Below the pieces are notes generated by a model, which was not told the origin of the DNA, made no database searches, and worked only from the letters and a program-made list of their open reading frames with translations. Made by a program: the position numbers and the translations under genes. A DNA stretch of 64,000 nucleotides. Origin: Clostridium sp. BNL1100 (GTDB taxonomy: Bacteria > Bacillota > Clostridia > Acetivibrionales > DSM-1351). This document shows, in pieces, positions 42,827-52,015 of this stretch. The stretch spans positions 1,299,501-1,363,500 of the forward strand of contig NC_016791.1 of NCBI RefSeq assembly GCF_000244875.1. The letters run 5' to 3'. Every line of letters begins with the position of its first letter. Position 1 is the stretch's first letter.

Positions 42827-42991
42827 ATGAGAAGGAAAAGAAAGCAGGAATACAACTATTGTGTAAAGTGTAACCAAAAGTTCCGCCCTGTGAGAAGTGA
42901 CCAGTTATATTGCTGCAAAGGCTGTAGACTTCGATATTACAAAAGTATACGACAGTCAATTGCAAAGGATAAGAAAGCCGGTAATTTATAG
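42827..42991 (+). CDS. Tiny basic zinc-finger phage protein
   Basis: A 54-residue Lys/Arg-rich protein with CVKC and CCKGC (MRRKRKQEYNYCVKCNQKFRPVRSDQLYCCKGCRLRYY), a treble-clef or ribbon-type zinc site likely to touch nucleic acid. GTGAGG precedes the ATG. Confidence 0.6.
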   Translation: MRRKRKQEYNYCVKCNQKFRPVRSDQLYCCKGCRLRYYKSIRQSIAKDKKAGNL

Positions 42992-43030
42992 CGTGATACG
43001 AATATGCTGTGATGAAAGGAATGATAACTT

Positions 43031-43240
43031 ATGAGCAGTGGAATTGCATGTACGTGTGAAAGCAAAGATAAAAATAATTGGAGAATAAGGCATTATAGGC
43101 ATAACCATTCGGCTTTTGAACATCCCAAATATGCTGAACATTATAGTGATAGGTCAACTATTATTTGCTTAAAGTGTCATGGGGTGTGGAGAACGAAAGC
43201 ATCTTATGTTGAAGTTCTTAAACATGAAGGAATTGACTGA
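43031..43240 (+). CDS. Small Cys/His phage protein
   Basis: A 69-residue protein with N-terminal CTCESK and a later CLKCHGVWR, plus several His; probably zinc-binding. GAAAGGAATG is the ribosome site. No family recognised. Confidence 0.6.
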   Translation: MSSGIACTCESKDKNNWRIRHYRHNHSAFEHPKYAEHYSDRSTIICLKCHGVWRTKASYVEVLKHEGID

Positions 43241-43297
43241 GTACGTGCGCATTTTGAATATTTTACGTACTGAATAAGGCAGAAAGTCGAGAGATAT

Positions 43298-43474
43298 ATG
43301 ATACAGAAAAAATCTTGGATTAAACAACTATTTTGTAAACATAATTTTGTTCAAGCAAAAAAAGCAAGCAAGTATGAATCTATTTCTGGTGAGAGAATTT
43401 ATATAGTTTGTGAACATTGCGGGAAAGTTAATAGCTCATATTACAGAGAGTATGAAGGAATGGGATACAAGTAA
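43298..43474 (+). CDS. Tiny Cys/His phage protein
   Basis: A 58-residue protein: MIQKKSWIKQLFCKHNFVQAKKASKYES...IYIVCEHCGKVNSSYYREYEG. The CxH and CEHC ligands suggest a zinc ribbon. The ribosome site (GAGA) is modest. It is the last of the run. Confidence 0.55.
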   Translation: MIQKKSWIKQLFCKHNFVQAKKASKYESISGERIYIVCEHCGKVNSSYYREYEGMGYK

Positions 43475-43593
43475 TTAATATAAATTATATACTTATTATC
43501 TGTAATGTGATATCATACATAAAGAACAAAACGTTCCATAATACGGATACAATAGAACGAAATTCACGTAATACGTAGATTAAGGAGGTGCCT

Positions 43594-44007
43594 ATGAATA
43601 AAGAGGAGTTAAGCAGATTTATAGAAATTGAAAAAGAAATAAAACAAATAAAAGAAGAGTTAAAAAAAATAGCACCTGAATACAGAAAGGATGCTGTCAC
43701 TGGTTCAACCGTTTCTTTTCCATATATCGCTCATCAAGTCAAAATTGAAGGATATGATTATAATAGTTTTTTTAGGAAAGTAAAAAAAATAGAAAACAGA
43801 CTCAATAAAAAGTTGGAGGAATTGGTTGATACTAAAGATAAAATTACAGATTACATATACAATAACATACCTGACAGCGAACTAAGGCAAATACTAATGT
43901 ACAAATATATTGACGGAAAATCATCTAAACAAATTGGGGAACAAATGGGGTGGACAAGCAGAACTATTGAAAGAAGACTAGAAAGATGGTCAAAAAGTTG
44001 TCGGTGA
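43594..44007 (+). CDS. Sigma-70 region-4-like late transcription regulator (RinA/ArpU type)
   Basis: A 137-residue protein with an N-terminal helical coiled region and a C-terminal sigma-4-like helix-turn-helix, LMYKYIDGKSSKQIGEQMGWTSRTIERRLERW. Proteins of this type sit immediately before the packaging genes of Firmicutes siphoviruses and switch on late transcription. The start is the ATG at 43594 behind AAGGAGGTG. The position fits: the late operon begins about 1 kb downstream. Confidence 0.8.
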   Translation: MNKEELSRFIEIEKEIKQIKEELKKIAPEYRKDAVTGSTVSFPYIAHQVKIEGYDYNSFFRKVKKIENRLNKKLEELVDTKDKITDYIYNNIPDSELRQILMYKYIDGKSSKQIGEQMGWTSRTIERRLERWSKSCR

Positions 44008-44135
44008 TTGTCGCTTAAATACAATATATAATTGTACTATCAAAAATTATATAGATTTATTCAGGGACACAAACAACATCAGGGACGGATACCTTGGTGT
44101 TGTTTTTATTTTATTTAAAAAGGGGTGTGCTCTTC

Positions 44136-44264
44136 ATGGCCAAATATAAATTTATATGTGCAACATGGGTTTGGGGCACATTCAGAGAAGGCAAATGGTT
44201 TTGTATCTTTCCTAAATGTGCAAAGTACAAAATACAGACAGGCAGGGGAAAGTTATATGAATAA
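44136..44264 (+). CDS. Possible 42-residue basic protein
   Basis: MAKYKFICATWVWGTFREGKWF... with three Cys, ATG 44136 nine bases after AAGGGGTG. It overlaps the next gene's start by eight bases (ATGAATAA), a coupled-gene layout. Nothing recognised; a leader peptide or a real mini-protein. Confidence 0.4.
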   Translation: MAKYKFICATWVWGTFREGKWFCIFPKCAKYKIQTGRGKLYE

Positions 44265-44895
44265 AAAGCCTGCTAAACCAATACCGGAAAGTCATTATGA
44301 TCGTTTCAAATATCGCCTTGAAGAAATTAGCGGAGAATGGGCAGAAAGAAACATTACTATTTTTTTGCTAGATATTGCAACAGGATATAGGATTCAGGAC
44401 ATTATACATTTGACTATATCAGACATTCAGACAGCACTACAGCAAGGATATTTTGAGATTCAGGAAAAAAAGCAGTATAACGCTTGGAAAACTCACATGA
44501 GAAAAAGTCCTAAATCTTCAAAAAAAATTCCTGAAAAAAGAAAACATGATATAGTTCCGCAACTTGAGGTCATTCTTAAAAAGTACATAAAAAATAAAAA
44601 GAAGTCCGAATATGCTTTTCCTTCCCAAAAAGGTTCAGGTAGCAAACATATTAGTGAAAAAGCATACTCAGATATATTAAAAAAAGTTGCAGATGACAAT
44701 GAAATAAATCTTAAAAACATTACCGGACACAGTCTGAGAAAAACGTATGCAAGAAGACTTTTTGAAGAAACAAACAACCTTGAATACGTAAGAATTGCAC
44801 TCGGACATTTGAGTGTTGAGGTAACAAAAAGATATCTCGGATTAGATGATGATGTTAAAGAGTCAGCAGCAAAAATAGCAGGAAGAAAATTATAA
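44257..44895 (+). CDS. Second, minimal tyrosine recombinase
   Basis: A 212-residue catalytic domain without the usual core-binding N-terminal domain. The active site is complete: Arg45 (ATGYRIQDI), His158 and Arg161 (GHSLRKTYA), His184 (LGHLS) and Tyr193 (TKRYLGL). The start is the ATG at 44257 behind AGGGGAAAG. It is separate from the prophage integrase and placed at the entry of the late region, so it is probably not the lysogeny integrase. It may resolve genome multimers or invert or excise a late segment. Confidence 0.8.
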   Translation: MNKKPAKPIPESHYDRFKYRLEEISGEWAERNITIFLLDIATGYRIQDIIHLTISDIQTALQQGYFEIQEKKQYNAWKTHMRKSPKSSKKIPEKRKHDIVPQLEVILKKYIKNKKKSEYAFPSQKGSGSKHISEKAYSDILKKVADDNEINLKNITGHSLRKTYARRLFEETNNLEYVRIALGHLSVEVTKRYLGLDDDVKESAAKIAGRKL

Positions 44896-44978
44896 TTTTA
44901 ATTTAAAATCCGCAATTAGTTAAGACATACTTATTTCCAATGCTATAAAAAATAACTACAATATATGCAATAAAAAAT

Positions 44979-45012
44979 AAAATCCGTAATCCTATATGTT
45001 ATTGCGGATTTA
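44979..45012 (+). terminator. Hairpin between the recombinase and the packaging genes
   Basis: AAATCCGTAAT and ATTGCGGATTT pair around a short loop; no T run follows, so termination is uncertain. The 230-base gap also contains a CATGTA/TACATG inverted repeat at about 45101-45126 just before the next gene. No promoter is clear. Confidence 0.4.
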
Positions 45013-45125
45013 CAAAGCACTCAAAAAAGTGGTTCAAAGTGTTGATATTTAAGCGTTACAAAGACATTGCATAAAAAATGCTTAAAAAATAACATAGAGA
45101 CTCATGTATAGAGCCAAGTCTACAT

Positions 45126-45620
45126 GTGGAGGTGAGAACAATTAAGTCAGTTCAAGAAATAATTGATAGTAGTTTAAAGCTTATCGAATCAATGGTTGAG
45201 GACAATAAAACCGATAAAGAAATAGCTGATAAGTTAGGAGTTGGATACTCAACATATAAAAAATATAAAGCCACAAATGATGATTTAAAGGCAGTTATAT
45301 CCGAAGGAAAAGATAAAAAGAATCAAAGAGTAGAACAGGCAGTATTCAAGACTGCTGTTGGTTATACTTACTGGGAAGAAGTAGCTACAAAGGTTAAGTG
45401 CCAAGAGTTAGCTGAAGATGGAACTACTATTCTTGAAAAAGAGTCGGTTGTTATAAGTGAAGTTAAGAAGTATAAAGGCCCTGATTTGGCAGCACAAAAG
45501 TACTGGCTTAACAACAGAGAGAAATCACAGTGGAAAGAAGATCCTCATGGAGTTGAAAACAATAAAAAGCTTACTAAGCTTAAAGAAAAGGAAGTCAATT
45601 CAAAAGCTATAAGCTTGTAA
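45126..45620 (+). CDS. Phage helix-turn-helix protein, small-terminase-like
   Basis: About 159-164 residues. A helix-turn-helix (DNKTDKEIADKLGVGYSTYKKYK, about 27-50) is followed by RVEQAVFKTAVGYTYWEE and a C-terminal DLAAQKYWLNNREKSQW block, as in small-terminase-like phage proteins. It binds DNA, perhaps at the packaging site. No ATG is available: an in-frame GTG lies at 45126, but GGAGGTGAGAACA best positions AUU at 45141 as the start. Confidence 0.65.
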   Translation: MEVRTIKSVQEIIDSSLKLIESMVEDNKTDKEIADKLGVGYSTYKKYKATNDDLKAVISEGKDKKNQRVEQAVFKTAVGYTYWEEVATKVKCQELAEDGTTILEKESVVISEVKKYKGPDLAAQKYWLNNREKSQWKEDPHGVENNKKLTKLKEKEVNSKAISL

Positions 45621-45625
45621 AGAAG

Positions 45626-46048
45626 GTGAAAAGGATTGCGATATATACCAAGTGTTCATGTGGCAAGAAAATAATACAAGGCAGTAAGTGTGAATGTAGG
45701 AAAGATAGATATAAACGGTATGATAAAGAAGTAAGGTACAATCAGGACAATATAAAGTATACAGAGTTTTATAATAGTCCCGAGTGGGATAAGTTAAGCC
45801 AATACATTAAAAACAAATACAATGGGTTATGCTTGATGTGTTTACTTGATAATGATGAAATAACTGCTTGTGATTTAGTTCACCACATCACACCAATTAG
45901 AATTGATTTCAGTAAACGCTTGGATGTGAAAGAGTTGATACCTCTTTGCCATGCCTGCCACAACAGCATAGACCACATCAACTACACCGAGGAAGTAAAA
46001 AGCAAACTGAGAGCTTTGCTAACAGAGTATCAAAAAAAATATGTATAG
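45626..46048 (+). CDS. HNH endonuclease
   Basis: A 137-140 residue nuclease. An N-terminal zinc knuckle (CSCGKK...CEC) precedes the HNH core DLVHHITPI...LIPLCHACHNSIDH with CLMC and CHAC zinc pairs. HNH enzymes beside terminase genes aid genome cutting at cos sites in many siphoviruses. The start is either GTG 45626, which overlaps its own ribosome site, or AUU 45635. A GC-rich CCCCGGGGG directly follows the stop. Confidence 0.88.
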   Translation: MKRIAIYTKCSCGKKIIQGSKCECRKDRYKRYDKEVRYNQDNIKYTEFYNSPEWDKLSQYIKNKYNGLCLMCLLDNDEITACDLVHHITPIRIDFSKRLDVKELIPLCHACHNSIDHINYTEEVKSKLRALLTEYQKKYV

Positions 46049-46163
46049 ACCCCGGGGGATAGGAAAAAGTTTTTAGTCATAGTTGCAACACCCGAGTGGC
46101 TCTCTCAGTCGAATAAAATTCCCAAAATGAAAGTTTGAACTCGGAGAAAAAAAAGGTGAAAAT

Positions 46164-46631
46164 ATGAGCAGACCATGCAAGGTGGTAGACAGTCAAAGCA
46201 GACATAGTACAAAAGAAGAAATTGAAGCGAGGAAAGCTGCAGAGGAAAGCATAAAAAGTTTGGATGACAAAATACATATTCCTCCGGAATACCTGTCTGA
46301 AAACCAAAAAAAAATATATAGGTTTATAATAGAGGAACTGAAAAGAACAGGCATATTGACAAACTTAGATGTTTACATACTTTCAACTTGTGCTATTGCC
46401 GTTGACCGGTTACAGACTATTGAAACTATAATAAATAAAAATATTGGCAGCCTTCTTAACAAAGATCTGATGAGTACAAAGGACAAATACTCTAAAGACT
46501 TATACCGATGCTGTAATGAATTATCATTATCCCCTCAATCACGGGCGAAGCTTGGAAATCTTGCCTTAGAAAATAAAGAGAAGGAAGAAGATCCTGTATT
46601 AAAAGCCTTAAGGGAAGATGATGAGGAATGA
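46164..46631 (+). CDS. Terminase small subunit (P27 family)
   Basis: A 155-residue protein recognising phage DNA for packaging. IPPEYLSENQKKIYRFIIEELKRTGILTNLDVYILSTCAIAVDRLQ is the P27-family core, and SPQSRAKLG is the conserved late motif. AAGGTGAAAAT precedes the ATG. It overlaps terL by four bases (ATGA). The 115-base gap before it is a candidate cos region. Confidence 0.9.
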   Translation: MSRPCKVVDSQSRHSTKEEIEARKAAEESIKSLDDKIHIPPEYLSENQKKIYRFIIEELKRTGILTNLDVYILSTCAIAVDRLQTIETIINKNIGSLLNKDLMSTKDKYSKDLYRCCNELSLSPQSRAKLGNLALENKEKEEDPVLKALREDDEE

Positions 46632-48352
46632 TTCTTTTAAATAAAGCATTAAAATATTGTGAAGATGTAATTGAAGGTAGGGAGATCACCACCTGGGAAG
46701 TAAAAAAGCAATGCTGTATATTTGTACAAGACTACTATCAAAACCAGTATAATGAGTCTTTTGAGTTTTACTTTGATGAAAAGAAACTAAAAAAAATTAA
46801 TAATCTGTTAAAACTGTTTAATTATGCAACAGGGTTTGTTGCAGGTCAACAGGTACTGAATGGCTTGGAGGGATTCCAAGCCTTATTTATTGCAGCAATC
46901 TTTGGATGGAGATATAAAAAAAATAAAAGAGAGTTCAGGTACAGGGATGTAGTTTTATTTATACCAAGGAAAAATGCTAAGAGCTTTATAGCAGCACTGG
47001 TAATTCTTTTATTAATGCTTACTGAACAAAATTTCAGCGAATTTTACAGTATATGTATAGACAGGGATTTAGCAAAGGAAACAAGAAAGGCAATGGCCCA
47101 GCTGATAAAAGCAAGTCCTTTAATCCAGAAACACTTTATTGTATCTGAAAGTGAAATAGGAGTTATAAAGTGTAGAATTACCAACAGCTATTATATTCCG
47201 AGAACAAGCAAGGCAAATAAAAACAACTCTATCAGACCAGCCTGTTTTGTTGCAGATGAAGTAGGAGCTTTTACAACAAACGATAACATACAGGCGATGA
47301 GAAAAGGACAATTAAGTGTTCTTAATCCTATCCAGATACAGACGACTACGGCCTACGCTGAGAGTGATTCCATTATGTTGGATGAATTGGAATATGACAG
47401 ATCTGTATTAAAGGGTATTACTCCAAACCCAAAGCTTTTCTGCTTACTGTATTATTGCAGTAGGGAAGAAGCTTGGACAGAAGAAGGGCTATACAAAGCT
47501 AACCCATTAAGGGTTGAAAAAAATTATGCTGAAATCAGAGCCGATAGGGAAATAGCCAAGATAAAAACCAGTGAACAGGAAGAATTGCTGACTAAAAACT
47601 TTAACGTATTCCTTGAAACCAATGAACTTAACAAATATCTTGATATGGACCATTGGAAGAAGTGGGAAATCACTGAAGAAGAATTTAAACGTAGGATTAA
47701 AGGCAAAAAGGTTAAAGTAGGGGTTGATTTATCGGTAACTACAGATTTAACTGCCGTTGGGATTGAATTTGAGGACGAAGACATTATATATTGCAAGTCA
47801 CACGGATTTTTACCGGAAGATAGCCTTGCAAGTCGAAGGGAAAAAATTGATTATAGAGCATATGCAAAAGCCGGTTATTGTGACCTTCACAAAGGAATGA
47901 CCGTTAATTATACACTCGTTGAAGAATATATTCGAAATATAGAAGTCAAATACGAATGTGAAATAGAGGTTATAGTAACTGACCCTACAAACGCAAAAGA
48001 AATGATGGAAAGACTGTCAGCGGACTATGATGTAGTGTTACTGAAACAAACCTATACGAACCTTTCTCCAGCTACTAAAGAATATAGAAAGGCTGTTTAT
48101 GATGGCAAAACAAGACATGTTAAAAATGAATTGCTTGATTGGAACATGAACAAAGCGAGTACATCAAAGGGCAAAGGCGATGATGAAATGCTGATAAAAG
48201 AGGATAAAAACAAACAGAGGATTGACATGGTTGTAGTACTTGTTTTTGCCTATACAGAATTCGTAGGGAGCAATATTAAAGTTAACACAAGTAAGTATCA
48301 TACAGAAGAATATATTAATAGTTTTTATGGGGGAGGAGACGAAGATATTTAA
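46628..48352 (+). CDS. Terminase large subunit
   Basis: The packaging motor, 574 residues. The ATPase half has Walker A-like IPRKNAKSF and Walker B FVADEVGAF (adenine-contact and coupling motifs follow: QTTTAYAESD). The nuclease half has KVGVDLSVTTDLTAV (first Asp), VTDPTNAKEM and a C-terminal GKGDDEMLIKEDKNKQRIDMVVVLVFAY (last Asp). This is the HK97/P27-partner type. It is translationally coupled to the small subunit. Confidence 0.95.
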   Translation: MILLNKALKYCEDVIEGREITTWEVKKQCCIFVQDYYQNQYNESFEFYFDEKKLKKINNLLKLFNYATGFVAGQQVLNGLEGFQALFIAAIFGWRYKKNKREFRYRDVVLFIPRKNAKSFIAALVILLLMLTEQNFSEFYSICIDRDLAKETRKAMAQLIKASPLIQKHFIVSESEIGVIKCRITNSYYIPRTSKANKNNSIRPACFVADEVGAFTTNDNIQAMRKGQLSVLNPIQIQTTTAYAESDSIMLDELEYDRSVLKGITPNPKLFCLLYYCSREEAWTEEGLYKANPLRVEKNYAEIRADREIAKIKTSEQEELLTKNFNVFLETNELNKYLDMDHWKKWEITEEEFKRRIKGKKVKVGVDLSVTTDLTAVGIEFEDEDIIYCKSHGFLPEDSLASRREKIDYRAYAKAGYCDLHKGMTVNYTLVEEYIRNIEVKYECEIEVIVTDPTNAKEMMERLSADYDVVLLKQTYTNLSPATKEYRKAVYDGKTRHVKNELLDWNMNKASTSKGKGDDEMLIKEDKNKQRIDMVVVLVFAYTEFVGSNIKVNTSKYHTEEYINSFYGGGDEDI

Positions 48353-48515
48353 AAAAATAATATGTCAAATAGGCGCAGCGGAAGTACTTTTCTGCCTTGG
48401 CCTATTTTTTATTTCTTTTGCTAGTTACAAAATTAATTACATATTAGGTTCATATGTAACAGGAGCAGCACTTATTTTGGTCAGCTTAATTATTACCAAG
48501 GCAGACAGGAAGTGA
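48327..48515 (+). CDS. Small two-helix membrane protein between terminase and portal
   Basis: A 56-62 residue protein with two hydrophobic segments (KIICQIGAAEVLFCLGLFFISFA and YILGSYVTGAALILVSLII). The only ATG (48327) lies upstream of the GGGGGAGGAG ribosome site and inside terL. The correctly spaced codon is AUA at 48345. Function unknown; phages often carry such proteins here. Confidence 0.6.
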   Translation: MGEETKIFKKIICQIGAAEVLFCLGLFFISFASYKINYILGSYVTGAALILVSLIITKADRK

Positions 48516-48519
48516 TTAT

Positions 48520-49800
48520 GTGGGATTTTTAAAAAAAGCAATAAGCAAAAAAGATACATATGTAAATAATGAGTGGAGTGCCGAATTATTAAAAATGCTT
48601 GGTATAGATGCTGGCTATTCCAACAGAGAAAAACTCGGAGAGATAACATATTTTACATGCCTTAAGCACTTAAGCGAATGTATGGGTAAATTGCCAATAA
48701 TTCAATACAGGGAAGATCCTCTAAAAGGGAAAGAACGTATTCGGGGAAAACCGCTACATTATTTGTTAAATACAGAGCCGAACCCATATATGACTGCTAC
48801 AACTTTTTGGGAAACTGTTGAGCTCAATAGGAATCATTTTGGGAATGCATTTGTGTACCAGGAATATTACAGAGCAGGAAGAAATGCCGGGCAGGTAAAA
48901 AACTTATGGTTACTTCCAACAAATGAAGTCACGGTATGGGTTGATAACAGAGGCATATTTGGTATACCTAAGGGGATATGGTATGTGTGGCAAGACAGTA
49001 GGAGTGGCAAGTCTTGGAAATTTAATTGTGATGAAATATTACATTACAAAAGTTCACTAAGTTGGGACGGTATAGTCGGACTATCAATAAGAGACATTTT
49101 AATACTTCAAATAGAACAGGCTATGTCGGCACAGAAGTTCTTAAATAAACTATATAAGACAAATATGTTCGGTGGAAAGATAATGGTCCAGTATACCGGT
49201 GATATGGACATAAAAGGCGAAAGTGCATTGGTAAAAAAACTTGAATCATTCTCTTCTAATACTGGTTCGGGTAAGTTTATACCTTTGCCACTTGGCATAA
49301 CGGCAACAATGCTGGACATGAAACTCACGGATGCACAGTTTTTTGAATTAAACAAATATAGTGCGTTACAGATTGCAGCCGCATTTGGAATCAAGCCCAA
49401 CATACTTAATAATTATGACAAGTCTAGTTACAGCAACAGCGAAACCCAGCAACTTGACTTTTATATTAACAGCCTTTTACCGAACCTGAAAGGATATAAA
49501 GAAGAAAATACAAGGAAGCTCCTTACAACATCAGAACTGGCAGACAGTAACACACTAGAACATGATACCAGGGAGTTATTCAAACTTGATCCTGTAAATC
49601 AAATGAATAGGCTACAAAAAGGTGTTAATAATTTTATGATTACAGCCAACGAAGCAAGAGAAGAACTTGGTCAACCATACAGCGAGGAACCCGTTGCAAA
49701 CATGCTTATTGGAAATGGCAACTACATAAGACTTGATCAGGTTGGAACACAATGGAGAAGGGGGAAAAACAATGATAAAAGTGACACAGGAAATACCTGA
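48520..49800 (+). CDS. Phage portal protein (HK97 family)
   Basis: A 426-residue portal subunit that forms the dodecameric DNA entry channel. Family blocks include YFTCLKHLSECMGKLPII, HYLLNTEPNPYMTATTFWETVELNRNHFGNAFVY, a DEILHYKSSLSWDGIVGLS motif and the AFGIKPNILN region. It starts at GTG 48520 behind AGGAAG. It directly precedes protease and capsid genes, as expected. Confidence 0.94.
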   Translation: MGFLKKAISKKDTYVNNEWSAELLKMLGIDAGYSNREKLGEITYFTCLKHLSECMGKLPIIQYREDPLKGKERIRGKPLHYLLNTEPNPYMTATTFWETVELNRNHFGNAFVYQEYYRAGRNAGQVKNLWLLPTNEVTVWVDNRGIFGIPKGIWYVWQDSRSGKSWKFNCDEILHYKSSLSWDGIVGLSIRDILILQIEQAMSAQKFLNKLYKTNMFGGKIMVQYTGDMDIKGESALVKKLESFSSNTGSGKFIPLPLGITATMLDMKLTDAQFFELNKYSALQIAAAFGIKPNILNNYDKSSYSNSETQQLDFYINSLLPNLKGYKEENTRKLLTTSELADSNTLEHDTRELFKLDPVNQMNRLQKGVNNFMITANEAREELGQPYSEEPVANMLIGNGNYIRLDQVGTQWRRGKNNDKSDTGNT

Positions 49801-50047
49801 GGGAAGATTTTGTGCAGAGATATCACACAATAGTAATAATGCCAGTAAAAAGTGTATATTCCTTGACAGGGATTGTCCACCAATAATAGCAAGACGTATG
49901 GAAGGTTTTACTTGCAGAAGGCATCCGGAAGTAATTCTTGGAATGGAATTAAATCAACAAGTAACTGATAAAGTGGTAAAATGCCATGCCTGTCAAAAAG
50001 AAACTTGCGGAGGTGAAACGGATGCCCAAACTGGAATTATTGAATAA
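49772..50047 (+). CDS. Small Cys-containing phage protein
   Basis: A 91-residue protein with six Cys (KCIFLDRDCPPI, FTCRRHPE, VVKCHACQKETCGG), perhaps zinc-binding. ATG 49772 follows AAGGGGGAAAAAC. It overlaps the portal gene end by 29 bases and the protease gene by 26. Function unknown; possibly a head-assembly accessory. Confidence 0.6.
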   Translation: MIKVTQEIPEGRFCAEISHNSNNASKKCIFLDRDCPPIIARRMEGFTCRRHPEVILGMELNQQVTDKVVKCHACQKETCGGETDAQTGIIE

Positions 50048-50756
50048 GGATAAAAGAACCGGAAAGGAAAAAGTATGTGGGAACCTTGAAATCAAGAATC
50101 AGAGTAATGACCTCTCTGAACTTTTTATTTATGGGGATATCATGAACTATAAATGGGATGAATCAGATGTTATACCACAGGACATAGCAGACTTTCTCAA
50201 AGAACTGGATGGGAAATCAAAACTGAATATATATATAAATTCGGGTGGCGGTTCAGTATTTGCCGGATTAGCCATATACAATCAATTAAAAAGGCATACA
50301 GCTGAAAAAACGGTATATGTAGATGGTGTAGCAGCCAGTATAGCATCTGTAATAGCAATGTGTGGGCAAAGGCTTATAATTCCTTCAAATGCTTTTCTTA
50401 TGATTCATAAAGCATGGTCATTATCGGTGGGTAATGCAAATGATTTCAGGAAAGCTGCAGAAGATCTTGAACGCATTGACGAAGGGATTCTAAATATTTA
50501 CAAAGAAAACCTTGCTGATGGGGTAGACATAGAAACTATAAAAGAATTGGTCAACTCTGAAACATGGCTTACGGGTGAAGAGGCTTCAAAATACTTTAAT
50601 ATTGAGGTGGTGGAGGAAAGCAAAGCTGCTGCTTGCGCATCGGATTACTTCAGTAAGTACAAAAATTCTCCTAAAGTATTTAACACACAACAAAAACATA
50701 ACCAAAGAGAAGAAATTGAAAAACAAAAACTATTGTTAGAAATAGACCTGATATAG
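50022..50756 (+). CDS. ClpP-type prohead protease
   Basis: A 244-residue serine protease of the ClpP/crotonase fold, which removes the capsid scaffold during head maturation. Key residues are the oxyanion loop NSGGGSVFAGLAIYNQLK, nucleophile Ser in DGVAASIASVIA and His in LMIHKAWS, with an acidic residue later. The start is the ATG at 50022 behind GGAGGTG. The C-terminal 50 residues are Lys/Gln/Glu-rich. Confidence 0.93.
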   Translation: MPKLELLNKDKRTGKEKVCGNLEIKNQSNDLSELFIYGDIMNYKWDESDVIPQDIADFLKELDGKSKLNIYINSGGGSVFAGLAIYNQLKRHTAEKTVYVDGVAASIASVIAMCGQRLIIPSNAFLMIHKAWSLSVGNANDFRKAAEDLERIDEGILNIYKENLADGVDIETIKELVNSETWLTGEEASKYFNIEVVEESKAAACASDYFSKYKNSPKVFNTQQKHNQREEIEKQKLLLEIDLI

Positions 50757-50800
50757 GGTCTTTTTTTATAACCATTTTATGAAGGGAAGGTAATAATATT

Positions 50801-51955
50801 ATGACCAGAGAAGAAAGAGAATTAAGAGCGCAGCTGGCACAACTAAAAAACGAAGCAAGAACTCTTGTAGACGAGGGGAAAATTAAAGAAGCTCAAGCGA
50901 AAGCAGATGAAGCAAAATCAATTCAGGCAAAAATTGATTTGATAAGGGATATAGAATCAATTGAAGATTCTGCTGGGAACCCAATTAATGGAGAAGAAAA
51001 GGATAAAGCAGAAGAAGAAAAGCAATATAAAGCTGCATTTTGTAAAGCACTGAGAGGTAAAAACCTTACCGAGGCCGAAGCATCTATGCTTGATTCTAAA
51101 GCTGCATTGAGTGAAGGGACCGCTGCTGACGGAGGATTAATTGTTCCTCAGGACATTCAGACAAAGATTAATGAGTATAAAAGGACTCTTATTGACCTAT
51201 CTCAATTAGCTACAATTGAAGGAGTTACTACATTATCAGGCAGTAGGGTACTTGAAAAACTTGCCACAATGACACCATTTGAGAATATCACAGACGATAC
51301 TGCAGATATAGATGAAATGGTAAACCCTCAATTTGAGCAGGTTACATATTCCATTAAAAAATATGCAGGTTGGTTGCCAATACCTAATGATTTATTAAAA
51401 GATACCGATCAAAACATACTAGCCTACTTGACAAGATGGATTGGGAAAAAATCCATAGTAACAAATAGCACACTATTTATGGCTATCTTGAATGCATTAA
51501 ATGAGGTTACGCTTGCTGATTGGAAAGCAATCAAGAAAGCATTGAATGTTACATTGGACCCTATGCATGCAACTTCGGCAGTTATTCTTACAAACCAGGA
51601 TGGGTTTCAGTATCTGGATACATTGGTTGATGGACAAGGAAGGCCGCTTCTCAAAGACGATATAACTCAGCCTTCGGGGAAAATACTCTTTGGCAAGCAA
51701 GTAAAAGTTGCCCCAAATAGCCAACTCCCAACTACCGGGACAACTACCAAATACGCACCAATGTTTATAGGAGACACTAAAGAAACTGTTATCAAATTCG
51801 ACAGACAGCAGTACGAAATAGCCTCAACAAACGTTGGAGGAACTGCCTTCAGAAAGGACAGAACCGAATTAAGAGTAATCGAAAGGGAACAGTACAAAGC
51901 TTGGGATACAGCAGCTACTGTAAGAGGTAAAATCGATGTTACTGCAATAGTTTAG
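50801..51955 (+). CDS. Major capsid protein (HK97 fold)
   Basis: A 384-residue capsid subunit. Residues 1-65 form a charged coiled-coil (delta scaffold domain, with REERELRAQLAQLKNEARTLVDEGK); the mature shell domain starts after about residue 100 (LSEGTAADGGLIVPQDIQTKI, a typical post-cleavage N-terminus). The C-terminal FDRQQYEIASTNVGGTAFRKDRTELRVIERE is the conserved HK97 end. The upstream protease is the likely processing enzyme. GAAGGGAAGG precedes the ATG. Confidence 0.94.
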   Translation: MTREERELRAQLAQLKNEARTLVDEGKIKEAQAKADEAKSIQAKIDLIRDIESIEDSAGNPINGEEKDKAEEEKQYKAAFCKALRGKNLTEAEASMLDSKAALSEGTAADGGLIVPQDIQTKINEYKRTLIDLSQLATIEGVTTLSGSRVLEKLATMTPFENITDDTADIDEMVNPQFEQVTYSIKKYAGWLPIPNDLLKDTDQNILAYLTRWIGKKSIVTNSTLFMAILNALNEVTLADWKAIKKALNVTLDPMHATSAVILTNQDGFQYLDTLVDGQGRPLLKDDITQPSGKILFGKQVKVAPNSQLPTTGTTTKYAPMFIGDTKETVIKFDRQQYEIASTNVGGTAFRKDRTELRVIEREQYKAWDTAATVRGKIDVTAIV

Positions 51956-52015
51956 TTTGTCAAGAAGGGGAGATTAAAAACCTCCCCTTTTATAAATTCA
52001 GTTAGGAGGTACTTA

